Position numbers and translations under genes: made by a program
Shown here: one piece after another, positions 36,144 to 44,418 of the stretch
Numbering within the stretch: the first letter of the stretch is position 1
How the letters are laid out: every line of letters begins with the position of its first letter
From: Treponema sp.
Lineage (GTDB): Bacteria > Spirochaetota > Spirochaetia > Treponematales > Treponemataceae
Assembly (NCBI GenBank): GCA_024400955.1
Contig: JAKSLY010000007.1
Span: 18,862 to 82,861, forward strand
Direction of reading: 5' to 3'
DNA length: 64,000 nt
The notes under the pieces: model-generated
Database searches by the model: none
What the model was told of the DNA's origin: nothing
What the model saw: the letters and a program-made list of their open reading frames with translations, nothing else

Positions 36144-37999
36144 TAACTTCTGAATTAAAATTCAACAGGATGAGCTTTGAAGGCTACATGCATCAGAGGA
36201 TCGTCCCCATAGAAATAATTTCAATATTCTTCATATTCCTCTTCTGTACAAAGTTTACTGCTTTCCCTACCAATTTCAGCAGCATGCACAAGCTCATCGT
36301 TGCATTGTCCCTTGCCATGTATTGCTTCATTAACGAGCTCATATTCAACAAGATATACACAAGGCAGCTTATCAACAAGGTGTTCTACTGGGAATCCACA
36401 GGCCTTGATGAAGATGAACGGCTTATTCTCATGAAGAAAATTTCAAGGTTCCCATTCCACAAGGAAATCCAGGTTTTTACCGTATTTTTTGGCGTTGGAA
36501 CCTTATATGCAATCTTTGGCTATCTGTTCCTCCATGTTGAACTCCAGATATGTATCTACTACCTTCACCTCTTTGTTTCCGTCTCATATATCTTTGCAAC
36601 CACAGTTCTCTTCCTTGTTGAGGCAAAGTGCAGCAGCATTGCAAGAAAAGTCGTCAAAAGCGGACTTGGAAAAAGCGACATTAAATTCTTTGGCTTCAGC
36701 CTGAAAGGCACCTTCCTCTTCTATCTTTTCATACCAACCTTCGGTACGATACTTCTTCTCATTCACACAATGATGTTCATAGGAAGGCCTCACATAATTC
36801 ATTCCAACGGTTCTTTTGGAATAGAACACCTCTCCATCCTTGAACTGAGCGGAATATTTACAAGACAGTTCTACATGAAAAGCTACAGGATGCAGCTCTT
36901 CATAATCATTTGCCTTTGTTCCTTTATTGCCATAAGTCTTTTGATCTACTTCTATTTTACCCGTCTCATGAAGAACACAAAGATGACCAATGAGTCATTG
37001 AATAAGCTCAGGTCAAAGCAGATTGACAGCAACAACCTTTTTCCGCTGGATCTCTTTTCAGAAAATTCCTATGCAACCAACCTAATAAACAAGACGATTC
37101 TTCTCTTTGACTCAATCATCAGGAAGAATTCCATAACCAACAGGCTTATTACGGAAACTACAGACAACCTGCAGTCTGTTTCTTCAAGCACTAAGGATAA
37201 CGTCATCCAGCAGTCTGCAAACATCGAGGAAATCCTTGCCACCATGCAGAACGTCGACCACCTTTCAAAAAAGGTTGAAAAAAGCTTTGATGAAATGATC
37301 ACCGTTGCAGCCCAGACCCTTAGCGGAATTGACTACATATTTACGGAGCTCAACAAGAATAAGTCCAAGATTCAGGAAATTACCAATACAAACCAGGTTA
37401 CCATCTCTAACCTTCACAAGCTTTCCGTAAGCATCCGCAGCATTCAGGACATGATTAACATCATCGAAAAGATTGCTGACCAGACCAAGACCATTGCATT
37501 CAATGCAGAACTCCAGGCAAACAACATAGAGCTGGATTCAGGCAATTTTGATTCAGTGGCAGGAGAAATCAGAAAGCTTACCAACGCCACAGTTATCCTG
37601 ACGGAAAAGGTTCACGAGCAGATCATAGACATTACAGCCACCAGCTTCGAACTGATTAAGTCCGGAAATTACTGCATGGAAAAAACCAATGAAGGAAACG
37701 AAATCTGTGACCTTATTGAAAAACAGTTTGAAGACATCAAGACCACAGCCACGGAAACCTCAATCAGGTCAAGAAGAATCAAGGACACAATTCACGAGGA
37801 AACAAATTCCCTTCACCAGATAGTCGAAACACTTTCCCAGATTACAAAAAGCGTCAAGACTTTTGGTGAGTCGGCAACAAAGATAATGGATACAATCAAC
37901 GGCTTGGCGGAATATTCAAAGCGCATCCTCGAGCTGAACAAGAAATACAATAGAATAGAAGCATCCCCTGCAAGCAGTAAGGAAGGAGACGAAAAATGA
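36140..37999 (+). CDS. Divergent MCP-like chemoreceptor 2
   Basis: 619 aa, paralogue of its three neighbours. About six membrane helices (residues 20-280), with a short amphipathic segment before helix 3 (LMKKISRFPFHKE) shared in pattern by the others. Tip motif IADQTKTIAFNAELQANN at 37475-37525. The Glu of NAELE is Gln here. GGGGGTGA precedes the ATG; both ends overlap neighbours by 4 bp (ATGA), so translation is coupled. No sensory domain outside the membrane is visible. Confidence 0.86.
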   Translation: MITSELKFNRMSFEGYMHQRIVPIEIISIFFIFLFCTKFTAFPTNFSSMHKLIVALSLAMYCFINELIFNKIYTRQLINKVFYWESTGLDEDERLILMKKISRFPFHKEIQVFTVFFGVGTLYAIFGYLFLHVELQICIYYLHLFVSVSYIFATTVLFLVEAKCSSIARKVVKSGLGKSDIKFFGFSLKGTFLFYLFIPTFGTILLLIHTMMFIGRPHIIHSNGSFGIEHLSILELSGIFTRQFYMKSYRMQLFIIICLCSFIAISLLIYFYFTRLMKNTKMTNESLNKLRSKQIDSNNLFPLDLFSENSYATNLINKTILLFDSIIRKNSITNRLITETTDNLQSVSSSTKDNVIQQSANIEEILATMQNVDHLSKKVEKSFDEMITVAAQTLSGIDYIFTELNKNKSKIQEITNTNQVTISNLHKLSVSIRSIQDMINIIEKIADQTKTIAFNAELQANNIELDSGNFDSVAGEIRKLTNATVILTEKVHEQIIDITATSFELIKSGNYCMEKTNEGNEICDLIEKQFEDIKTTATETSIRSRRIKDTIHEETNSLHQIVETLSQITKSVKTFGESATKIMDTINGLAEYSKRILELNKKYNRIEASPASSKEGDEK

Positions 38000-39756
38000 T
38001 AGATTTTGAAAAGGAAGCCACAGTCAAGAGTTTTGTACCGGATATAATAAGTGCCATTCTTATTTTCTCCTATGCATTTTTTTCTTCAAAGCTTGGAATT
38101 GACACTTTTCTTGCAACGTTGAAATTCATAATCATTGTAATCCTTGTAATGCAGTTTGGACTTGCCCTCCTTACTGACCATATCTGTTACAGCGGCATGA
38201 GCAAAAGGGTCAAGCTTTTCTATTCAACCAAGTCTACTACCATAGAAAGGACCCATCTTTTTGAAGACCTGATGCAGTACCCGTTCTACACTGCACTGAT
38301 GACCTTCATATATTTCTTCCTCGGCATGATTTGCGTAGACCTCTTCCTGTTCTATGGACAGAATCAGGCTCCAAACATCATTGCCCTGGTTAGTGTTGAA
38401 TTTCTCTTTGGAACTTTCTTTGCCAGCCTTTCCGGATATAATTTCTGCTATGGCATTGTCAGCAGCATAAGCTATGACATCATTCGTCAGGGAATAGAAA
38501 AGGACTATGTAATGAAAAAGCAGTTCTTTGGAATCAAGATCGGTTCCCAGATGATTCTTTACATTGCACTGCCAATAATCTTTACCTGCATCATCAACTG
38601 CACTGTTCTTGCCATTGGATATTATCCCTTTGACGGATATTTCTCCGGGGAGACAGCACAGATGCAGTCAAGCCGAATGCTCAACACCATCATACTGAAC
38701 ATCATCACCCAGCTTATTGCTATGATTTACTTCTATTCAAACTTCATCAAGAAGAACAAGAAGATGACTGAAGTCCTGAACAAGATGAATTCATCAAACC
38801 TGCTTAAGGTTAATCCAATTGACACTGACATTTCAGACGAATTTGCATACAATCACTTCCTGACAAACCAGCTTATTTCCATGTTCAGGAGCCTTCTTTT
38901 CCAGACTGCGGAATTTGGAAAGACCATCAGCAAAAATGCATCGGACTTAATGCGCATTTCCAACGAAACGGAATCCACTTCCATCGAACAGTCAACAGGC
39001 ATTAAGGAAATTGTTTCCACAATGGAAAATGCAACCAACCTTTCCCACAACATTGAAAACAGAATCAATGATGTTACTGAAATTGCAAAGCTGACGGTAG
39101 AAAAAGTTACCCAGGGTTCGGAACTGCTTCAGAAATCCCTTGATTCCATAGCAACCGTTTCCGAGTCCAATGCTGTTACCATTCAGGGAATCAAGAACCT
39201 GTCGGAAAAAATCAATTCAATCTGGGAAGTTGCAAACATCATTGACAACATCTCGGACCAGACAAAGATAATTGCATTCAATGCGGAACTCGAAGCCACC
39301 AACTCGACAAAGGAAAGCCGAAACTTCCGCAATGTTGCCAACGAGGTTCGCCGCCTTACAAACAGCACCATCGATTCCACAAGGGAAATCAAGAACAAGA
39401 TCAATGCCATCCAGGAATCGTCGGAAGCACTCATCAAGGCCTCGGAAGAAAGCACTAGGCTCATCAGGCAGGAATCTGAACTTGCCCTGAGGCTTGGTGA
39501 AAAATTTTCTAACATCAACAATTCTGCAAAGCTTAATTCCACATCATCAAATGAAATCAAGTATCTTGTGGAACAGCAGACCAAGGCCTTTGACCAGATA
39601 GTAAACACGCTGCAGCAGATCAGTACAAGCATTCAGGGATTCTCCCAGTCAACAAGAACCCTGATTGAAACATCAAGAAACCTTCAGGAAAACGTAAAGC
39701 AGATTGAATCAATCAACATTGCAGGAATGGAAGAGGAGGACGGTTCAAATGAATAA
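37996..39756 (+). CDS. Divergent MCP-like chemoreceptor 3
   Basis: 586 aa, same plan: about six helices, a linker with NPIDTDISDEFAYNHFLTN in the place of a HAMP domain, then a coiled-coil signalling domain with tip ISDQTKIIAFNAELEATN at 39253-39303. AAGGAG upstream; 4 bp overlap with receptor 2 and 8 bp overlap with receptor 4. The tip keeps Asn and Glu of the CheW/CheA contact patch but has Lys and Asn where trimer contacts of Tsr have Asn376 and Arg388. Confidence 0.87.
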   Translation: MIDFEKEATVKSFVPDIISAILIFSYAFFSSKLGIDTFLATLKFIIIVILVMQFGLALLTDHICYSGMSKRVKLFYSTKSTTIERTHLFEDLMQYPFYTALMTFIYFFLGMICVDLFLFYGQNQAPNIIALVSVEFLFGTFFASLSGYNFCYGIVSSISYDIIRQGIEKDYVMKKQFFGIKIGSQMILYIALPIIFTCIINCTVLAIGYYPFDGYFSGETAQMQSSRMLNTIILNIITQLIAMIYFYSNFIKKNKKMTEVLNKMNSSNLLKVNPIDTDISDEFAYNHFLTNQLISMFRSLLFQTAEFGKTISKNASDLMRISNETESTSIEQSTGIKEIVSTMENATNLSHNIENRINDVTEIAKLTVEKVTQGSELLQKSLDSIATVSESNAVTIQGIKNLSEKINSIWEVANIIDNISDQTKIIAFNAELEATNSTKESRNFRNVANEVRRLTNSTIDSTREIKNKINAIQESSEALIKASEESTRLIRQESELALRLGEKFSNINNSAKLNSTSSNEIKYLVEQQTKAFDQIVNTLQQISTSIQGFSQSTRTLIETSRNLQENVKQIESINIAGMEEEDGSNE

Positions 39757-41515
39757 AAGCCAGAAATCATTTTCATCTATTATCTATTGGTATGGAACCC
39801 TTACGCTTCTGTGCTGTGCAACAGTTCTCTTTGCCTATGCATCGTTCTTTATAATGCTTCGCCCTTCCCAGCTTTTCTGGGCGTCACTGTTTTCAATTGC
39901 AGTCTTTGCCATCGGGCAGTTCATTGTTTTCCCGATACTCAATAAATTCAAGACTGGCAAGATTAGCACAATGCTTAAGTATTATGAAGAAGGTTCACTT
40001 ACGTCAAAGGAAGACAAGATTGAGCTTTACCTTCTCCTGATGAATTTTCCAAAGTACAAGGCTGCAGAAACTTTCATCTATGCCATTGCAGCAACATTTA
40101 CCCTGTGCCTCGTGTACAGGTTCTTTCCAAAAATTGCCCTTGATACCCATACTGCCCTGATTTCCTATACTGCCTGCATTTTTGGTTCCTATTCATCAAG
40201 TCTCATAGCCTATGCATACAGTGAAAAAATTACAAATCCCTATGCGGAAAGGCTATTCAATGAAGGAATTGAAGTTGAAATTCTTTCAAACAAGAACATT
40301 CTCGGCATAAAGAAAAACTATTTTGGATCTTCCATACTTACAAGATCCATCCGGTTCCTTTTCATACCGATCGTATTTTCAAATATGCTTTCATTCCTCA
40401 TTCTTAAGCAGGGATATGAATTTACAAACGGATTTGTTCTTGGCCCAAGGGACCAGATTCTCAGAATCATCATTGCAAACTTTTTCCAGATTGGATTTAC
40501 CGGTTCCATTCTCTACATCTTCTTCCGTTACATGAAGAGAAGCACTACCCAGCTTAGGGAAGTTTCCACCGAGCTTCTAACCACAGGAAATCCAAACATA
40601 AGCCTTAACACTTCCTGCTCGGACCAGATACAGTACAACGTTTACCTTCTTGGAAAAGTTCTTGGCCACTACAAGGAAATCATGGATAAATTTTCCGACA
40701 TCGGAAAGAACGTTCTCCACGCTACGGAAGACCTTTCCATAATTTCTGACAAAATCTCATATTCTTCCACGGAACAGAGTGCCGACGTAAAGGAAATCCT
40801 GAGCACCATGGAAGATTCCAATGCCCTGTCGAAAAATGTTGCAACAAGAATTTCAGAAGTTTCTGACGGCACTGACACAACAAAAAATGAAGTATCGGAA
40901 GCATTCAACCTTCTAAAGCAGAACATCACCCAGCTTTCCAAGATCAACGAATCAAACCAGGAAGTCATTGACGGAATCAAGAACCTGTCGCTTCAAATTG
41001 AAAACATTGATGATATTGTTACCATTATCCGCGACATTGCAGACCAGACCAAGATCATTGCCTTCAATGCAGAACTGGAAGCCGTTTCAAGCGGAAAGCA
41101 GGGACGCAACTTCCACATTGTTGCAACGGAAATCCGCCGCCTTGCAAACAATACCATGGACTCCATTGAACAGATCAAGCAGTACGTGGACAGCATCAAG
41201 GATGCATCAAGGGACCTTATTGCATCTTCTGAACAGGGTACGGAATTCATCCATGAAGAATCTGAATACACAAAGGACCTTGAATCCCAGTTTAACCTTA
41301 TCATGCAGTCTTCAATGGATACCAACGAAAAGGCAACAGAAATTTCTGCAATCATCGAGCAGCAGACGGCATCCTTTAACCAGATTGTCATTACCCTCCG
41401 TCAGATCAGCTCAGGCATTGAAAGCTTTGCAGTTTCAACAAAGAACATCATCAACACGGTCAGTGAGATGAAGAACATTGCATTCAAGCTTTCAAACATG
41501 AGGGACCAGCTTTAG
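39749..41515 (+). CDS. Divergent MCP-like chemoreceptor 4
   Basis: 588 aa, same plan as the previous three. Tip IADQTKIIAFNAELEAVS at 41036-41086, followed by GKQGRNFHIVATEIRRLANN, the most MCP-like of the four. ATG at 39749 is chosen because GGAGGA lies about 8 nt upstream; a frame opening at 39704 would start inside the coding part of receptor 3 without a ribosome site. Last gene of the operon. Only 23 bp separate it from the convergent M28 gene and I see no hairpin terminator there. Confidence 0.88.
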   Translation: MNKSQKSFSSIIYWYGTLTLLCCATVLFAYASFFIMLRPSQLFWASLFSIAVFAIGQFIVFPILNKFKTGKISTMLKYYEEGSLTSKEDKIELYLLLMNFPKYKAAETFIYAIAATFTLCLVYRFFPKIALDTHTALISYTACIFGSYSSSLIAYAYSEKITNPYAERLFNEGIEVEILSNKNILGIKKNYFGSSILTRSIRFLFIPIVFSNMLSFLILKQGYEFTNGFVLGPRDQILRIIIANFFQIGFTGSILYIFFRYMKRSTTQLREVSTELLTTGNPNISLNTSCSDQIQYNVYLLGKVLGHYKEIMDKFSDIGKNVLHATEDLSIISDKISYSSTEQSADVKEILSTMEDSNALSKNVATRISEVSDGTDTTKNEVSEAFNLLKQNITQLSKINESNQEVIDGIKNLSLQIENIDDIVTIIRDIADQTKIIAFNAELEAVSSGKQGRNFHIVATEIRRLANNTMDSIEQIKQYVDSIKDASRDLIASSEQGTEFIHEESEYTKDLESQFNLIMQSSMDTNEKATEISAIIEQQTASFNQIVITLRQISSGIESFAVSTKNIINTVSEMKNIAFKLSNMRDQL

Positions 41516-41538
41516 GGATTATGGCTGAACATTGAACA

Positions 41539-42438
41539 TCAGGCGGGAGTCTTTGCATTGGCAAGACACATGAGGATGCTTTCCATTACGGCGAAGCTTG
41601 ACTTTGTAAGGGAAGTCAGGTTATCGCTTTTTGTATGGAAAAGCCGCCATGTATAGGGAAGATGTTCCTTATAGGAATAATCTGGAATGTTTTCCTCAAT
41701 TCTGCGGATTTTACTTGCTTCCCTGTTAAGAACGGAATCTTCCAGGCTCCTGCTTGAATTAATCTGCCTTGCATAAAGGGATGCTTCATCAGCAGGAAGA
41801 ACAGTAATTGCCACCGCCGGAATTCCGCATGCAAGAAAGGACGCATTATCGCTGTAGGGAACCGGGAGAGTCATCCATCTGCCAGGACTTGCCTTTGCAA
41901 GAAGGTTCTGTGTTCTTCCGTGAAGGTCGTACACCTGCCTTGTAAAGCTTTCAGGAACCTTTGCCCCCAGGTTGATTTTTGCAAGAACTGGAATTTCCCC
42001 CCTTCCGCAGGCATCAAAAACATAAACGTCATCCTTTATGCCAAGACGCTGGAAGGTTGATGCAATGCCAAAAGCCCCCTGCTCGCTTATACCCGTATTC
42101 CATCCAAGTTCTTCCCCATCGGTAAAGAAAATCCTGACGTTATGAAATCCCCTGTAGGAATTAAGCCACACTGCCCAGTTCATTATTTGCCATACGGCGG
42201 CACTGTTGTCATTGGCCCCAGGGCTTCCCGAGACCCTATCGTGATGGGCAACAACAGTCTTTATCCTGAATGAAGGATCATAAGCACCGGAATCAAACTG
42301 AACAAGTACATGCTTTTTTCCATCGATGAAAACTACGGAAGACTTTACGCCCTTGGAAGCAAGCCAATCCGTAATGAATTCAGACCGGTCTATGTCTTCT
42401 GAGATGAACTGTTCAAATTCCCGTGTCATGTATTCCAT
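41539..42438 (-). CDS. M28-family zinc peptidase
   Basis: Cytoplasmic aminopeptidase-like enzyme; no signal peptide. 299 aa. The co-catalytic zinc pattern of M28 is visible: VVAHHDRVSGSPGANDNSA (His, Asp), FTDGEELGW (Glu-Glu), YVFDACGRG (Asp) and LFHTKSDNLTSL (final His). The Asp after HxD is in place, so activity is likely. It starts 3 bp after the RRM gene stop and is convergent with the chemosensory operon. Substrate unknown. Confidence 0.88.
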   Translation of the reverse strand: MEYMTREFEQFISEDIDRSEFITDWLASKGVKSSVVFIDGKKHVLVQFDSGAYDPSFRIKTVVAHHDRVSGSPGANDNSAAVWQIMNWAVWLNSYRGFHNVRIFFTDGEELGWNTGISEQGAFGIASTFQRLGIKDDVYVFDACGRGEIPVLAKINLGAKVPESFTRQVYDLHGRTQNLLAKASPGRWMTLPVPYSDNASFLACGIPAVAITVLPADEASLYARQINSSRSLEDSVLNREASKIRRIEENIPDYSYKEHLPYTWRLFHTKSDNLTSLTKSSFAVMESILMCLANAKTPA

Positions 42439-42441
42439 AAA

Positions 42442-42834
42442 TCAGTATTCCCTGCTGTCGTCCTTTTTGTAGAAAGAACCGCGATCACCATTTCTTGCAG
42501 AAAAAGAACCACGTCCTCTTGGAGAACCAGGCTTCCTGAAGGAATCACGCCTTGCCCTGTTTTCTTCCTTTCTCTGGGTATTATCCCTCTTAACTTCTGC
42601 ATAGTTAACCCTTATCTTGCGGCCGTCAACTTCCTTGCCGTTAAGCTGGGCAACAGCCTTGTCCGTATCAGCACTGTCATCCATCTCTACAAAACCAAAT
42701 CCCTTTGACTGGTTTGTATCACGGTCATATACAAGCCTGGCACCAATAACCTGGCCGTATGGAGAAAAAAGCTGGACAAGACTGTCTTCATTGGTCTTAA
42801 AACTTAAATTTCCTGCATAAATATTCTTTGACAT
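42442..42834 (-). CDS. RRM-type RNA-binding protein
   Basis: 130 aa. One RNA recognition motif (residues 1-82) with RNP2 IYAGNL and RNP1 KGFGFVEM, followed by an Arg/Gly/Ser-rich basic tail (RGRGSFSARNGDRGSF). Typical of small bacterial RRM proteins that act as RNA chaperones. The ATG at 42834 is used: GGAAG lies 6 nt upstream and the protein begins MSKNIYAGNL, as in the family. Promoter at 42857-42885. Cotranscribed with the M28 gene. Confidence 0.93.
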   Translation of the reverse strand: MSKNIYAGNLSFKTNEDSLVQLFSPYGQVIGARLVYDRDTNQSKGFGFVEMDDSADTDKAVAQLNGKEVDGRKIRVNYAEVKRDNTQRKEENRARRDSFRKPGSPRGRGSFSARNGDRGSFYKKDDSREY

Positions 42835-42856
42835 TATTACTTCCTTTATAATGAAC

Positions 42857-42885
42857 ATTTTAAATTGGAAAAATTCATAAGTCAA
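42857..42885 (-). promoter_or_regulatory. Promoter of the RRM-M28 operon
   Basis: On the minus strand: TTGACT (42885-42880), 17 bp spacer, TAAAAT (42862-42857). Back-to-back with the plus-strand promoter at 42886-42914. Confidence 0.7.
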
Positions 42886-42914
42886 TAGACCTATGTGGAA
42901 TATCATGTTATAAT
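42886..42914 (+). promoter_or_regulatory. Promoter of the adenosine deaminase-like gene
   Basis: TAGACC (42886-42891), 17 bp spacer, TATAAT (42909-42914); the ATG follows 8 bp later, so the leader would be 0-2 nt. The -35 box touches that of the divergent RRM promoter. Confidence 0.55.
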
Positions 42915-42922
42915 TATTAAGT

Positions 42923-43966
42923 ATGAAAAGAGACTTGTTTTATGATTTGCTTAAGAGCGTTCCTAAAGCTGAGCTTCATGTACATGAAGAAGCCGTACTA
43001 AGCCGTGAAACAATAAGAACTGTTTACGACAGAAACTTTGACTCAAAGATGTCTGACAAGGAACTTAATGCCCTGTTCAAGTATGACGATCTGCCGGGAT
43101 TCCTTACATCCTTCCTCAAGATTCAGTCCTACTTTACAAGCATCAAGGACTTTGACTACATGTTCAGGGACTTTGAGGATTATCTTGAAGACAATAACAT
43201 CGTTTACTGCGAAACCTTCATCAGCCCAACAGGCCACCTTAAAAAGGGCTGGCAGTTCCATGACATAATGAAGGCCATCGGAAGGAACCTGAACAAGATA
43301 AAGAAAAACAGCAAGAGGACAGTAAAGGTGCTCATTGACGTAAGCCGCTCCTTTGGACTGGACAATGCAATGAATAACCTTGGTCACATCCTGGAAGAAA
43401 ACAGCCCCCACATCATAGGCATTGGCCTTGGTGGAGACGAGGCAAAGGGACCAGCAAAGGACTACAAGGCAGTGTTCGACAAGGCAAGAAAGAATGGTCT
43501 TCACACTGTAACCCATGCTGGCGAAAGCTGCCCTTCATATTCCATCTATGACAGCATCAATCTCTGCCATGCAGAACGCATTGGCCATGGTGTCCAGAGC
43601 ATCAAGGATCCGGAATGCGTAAAGTTCCTCAGGGAAAAGGAAATTCCCCTGGAAGTATGTCCGTCAAGCAACCTGCTCATCCTGAACGAATTCAACAGGG
43701 ACATGAAAAACCATCCGGTTAAGAAACTTTATGATGAAGGCGTAAAGATCACCCTTAATACTGATGACCCTACCTTCTTCAAGTGTTCCCTTATCGATGA
43801 ATACTGGAACTGCTACAAGAACCTTGGATTCTCCCTTGACCAGATCAAGGACATAATCAAGAACGGCTTCAGGTATTCATTCATGTCGCCAAGGACAAAA
43901 TCAGTCTGGTGCAACAAGGTGGACAAGGCCTGGGACCAGTGGTTTAAGGATCACCCGGAAGCATAA
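42923..43966 (+). CDS. Adenosine deaminase-family protein
   Basis: 347 aa, metal-dependent amidohydrolase. Zinc ligands: His19 and His21 (AELHVHEEAVL), the His of TVTHAGES and the Asp of LNTDDPTFF; ERIGHGVQS and EVCPSSNLLI complete the site. In standard ADA the first block is HxHLDG; here it is HVHEEA, so the Asp that contacts the ribose 5'-OH is Glu. Deamination of adenosine or a related purine is likely but substrate is open. No Shine-Dalgarno sequence. Strong terminator follows. Confidence 0.87.
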   Translation: MKRDLFYDLLKSVPKAELHVHEEAVLSRETIRTVYDRNFDSKMSDKELNALFKYDDLPGFLTSFLKIQSYFTSIKDFDYMFRDFEDYLEDNNIVYCETFISPTGHLKKGWQFHDIMKAIGRNLNKIKKNSKRTVKVLIDVSRSFGLDNAMNNLGHILEENSPHIIGIGLGGDEAKGPAKDYKAVFDKARKNGLHTVTHAGESCPSYSIYDSINLCHAERIGHGVQSIKDPECVKFLREKEIPLEVCPSSNLLILNEFNRDMKNHPVKKLYDEGVKITLNTDDPTFFKCSLIDEYWNCYKNLGFSLDQIKDIIKNGFRYSFMSPRTKSVWCNKVDKAWDQWFKDHPEA

Positions 43967-43976
43967 TATAACAGCA

Positions 43977-44030
43977 GGGGATGCCAAGAAGGTTGAATAA
44001 TCAAGCTCCAAGGCATCCCCTTGATTTTTT
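43977..44030 (+). terminator. Rho-independent terminator of the adenosine deaminase-like gene
   Basis: GGGGATGCC (43977-43985) pairs with GGCATCCCC (44012-44020), loop 26 nt with a small inner TTGA/TCAA stem, then TTGATTTTTT. Confidence 0.85.
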
Positions 44031-44041
44031 AAAGACATCCT

Positions 44042-44356
44042 TTACAACTTATACCTGAAGAAACTGATAAGCCTATCAACTTCCACTTCACTTGAATCAT
44101 AAAGAACGGTTTCAATACTGTATTCAACAGGATGCTCTTCAGAATACACGATGGCAGGAACCACATCCATGACCGTCATCACCACATCAGAAGCCACACC
44201 GCAGGCAGTCTCAGCACATTCAACAAGTTCATCAAGCATGACGGTAACCCGCTGCCTTATGAAATAACCTGTGTCTTCTTTTCCAATGTCAGAAAGCCTG
44301 ATTGTCGTTTCCGTGTGATTTTTTTCTGTCAATATAGTAACGCTATCAATTTTCAT
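44042..44356 (-). CDS. Small protein of unknown function
   Basis: 104 aa, cytoplasmic, acidic, not recognised. Mixed alpha/beta with a central helix (VTVMLDELVECAETACG) and final strands. It lies only 6 bp after a strong minus-strand terminator (44363-44398), lacks a Shine-Dalgarno sequence at the ATG, and no promoter fits in the gap, so expression would depend on read-through or an internal promoter. Frame is open and codon use fits the neighbours, which is why I keep it. Confidence 0.55.
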   Translation of the reverse strand: MKIDSVTILTEKNHTETTIRLSDIGKEDTGYFIRQRVTVMLDELVECAETACGVASDVVMTVMDVVPAIVYSEEHPVEYSIETVLYDSSEVEVDRLISFFRYKL

Positions 44357-44362
44357 GGGAAT

Positions 44363-44398
44363 AAAAAAAGAGCCATTCCTTCACGACAGAAATGGCCC
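44363..44398 (-). terminator. Terminator after the fecR-like gene
   Basis: On the minus strand: GGGCCATT, 13 nt loop, AATGGCTC, then seven T (A-tract at 44363-44369 on the plus strand). Confidence 0.8.
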
Positions 44399-44418
44399 TT
44401 GTATCGCTCCAGATAAAA

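Noticed and set aside
39704..39748. Upstream extension of receptor 4
   Set aside because: It lies inside receptor 3 and lacks a ribosome site; GGAGGA supports ATG 39749.
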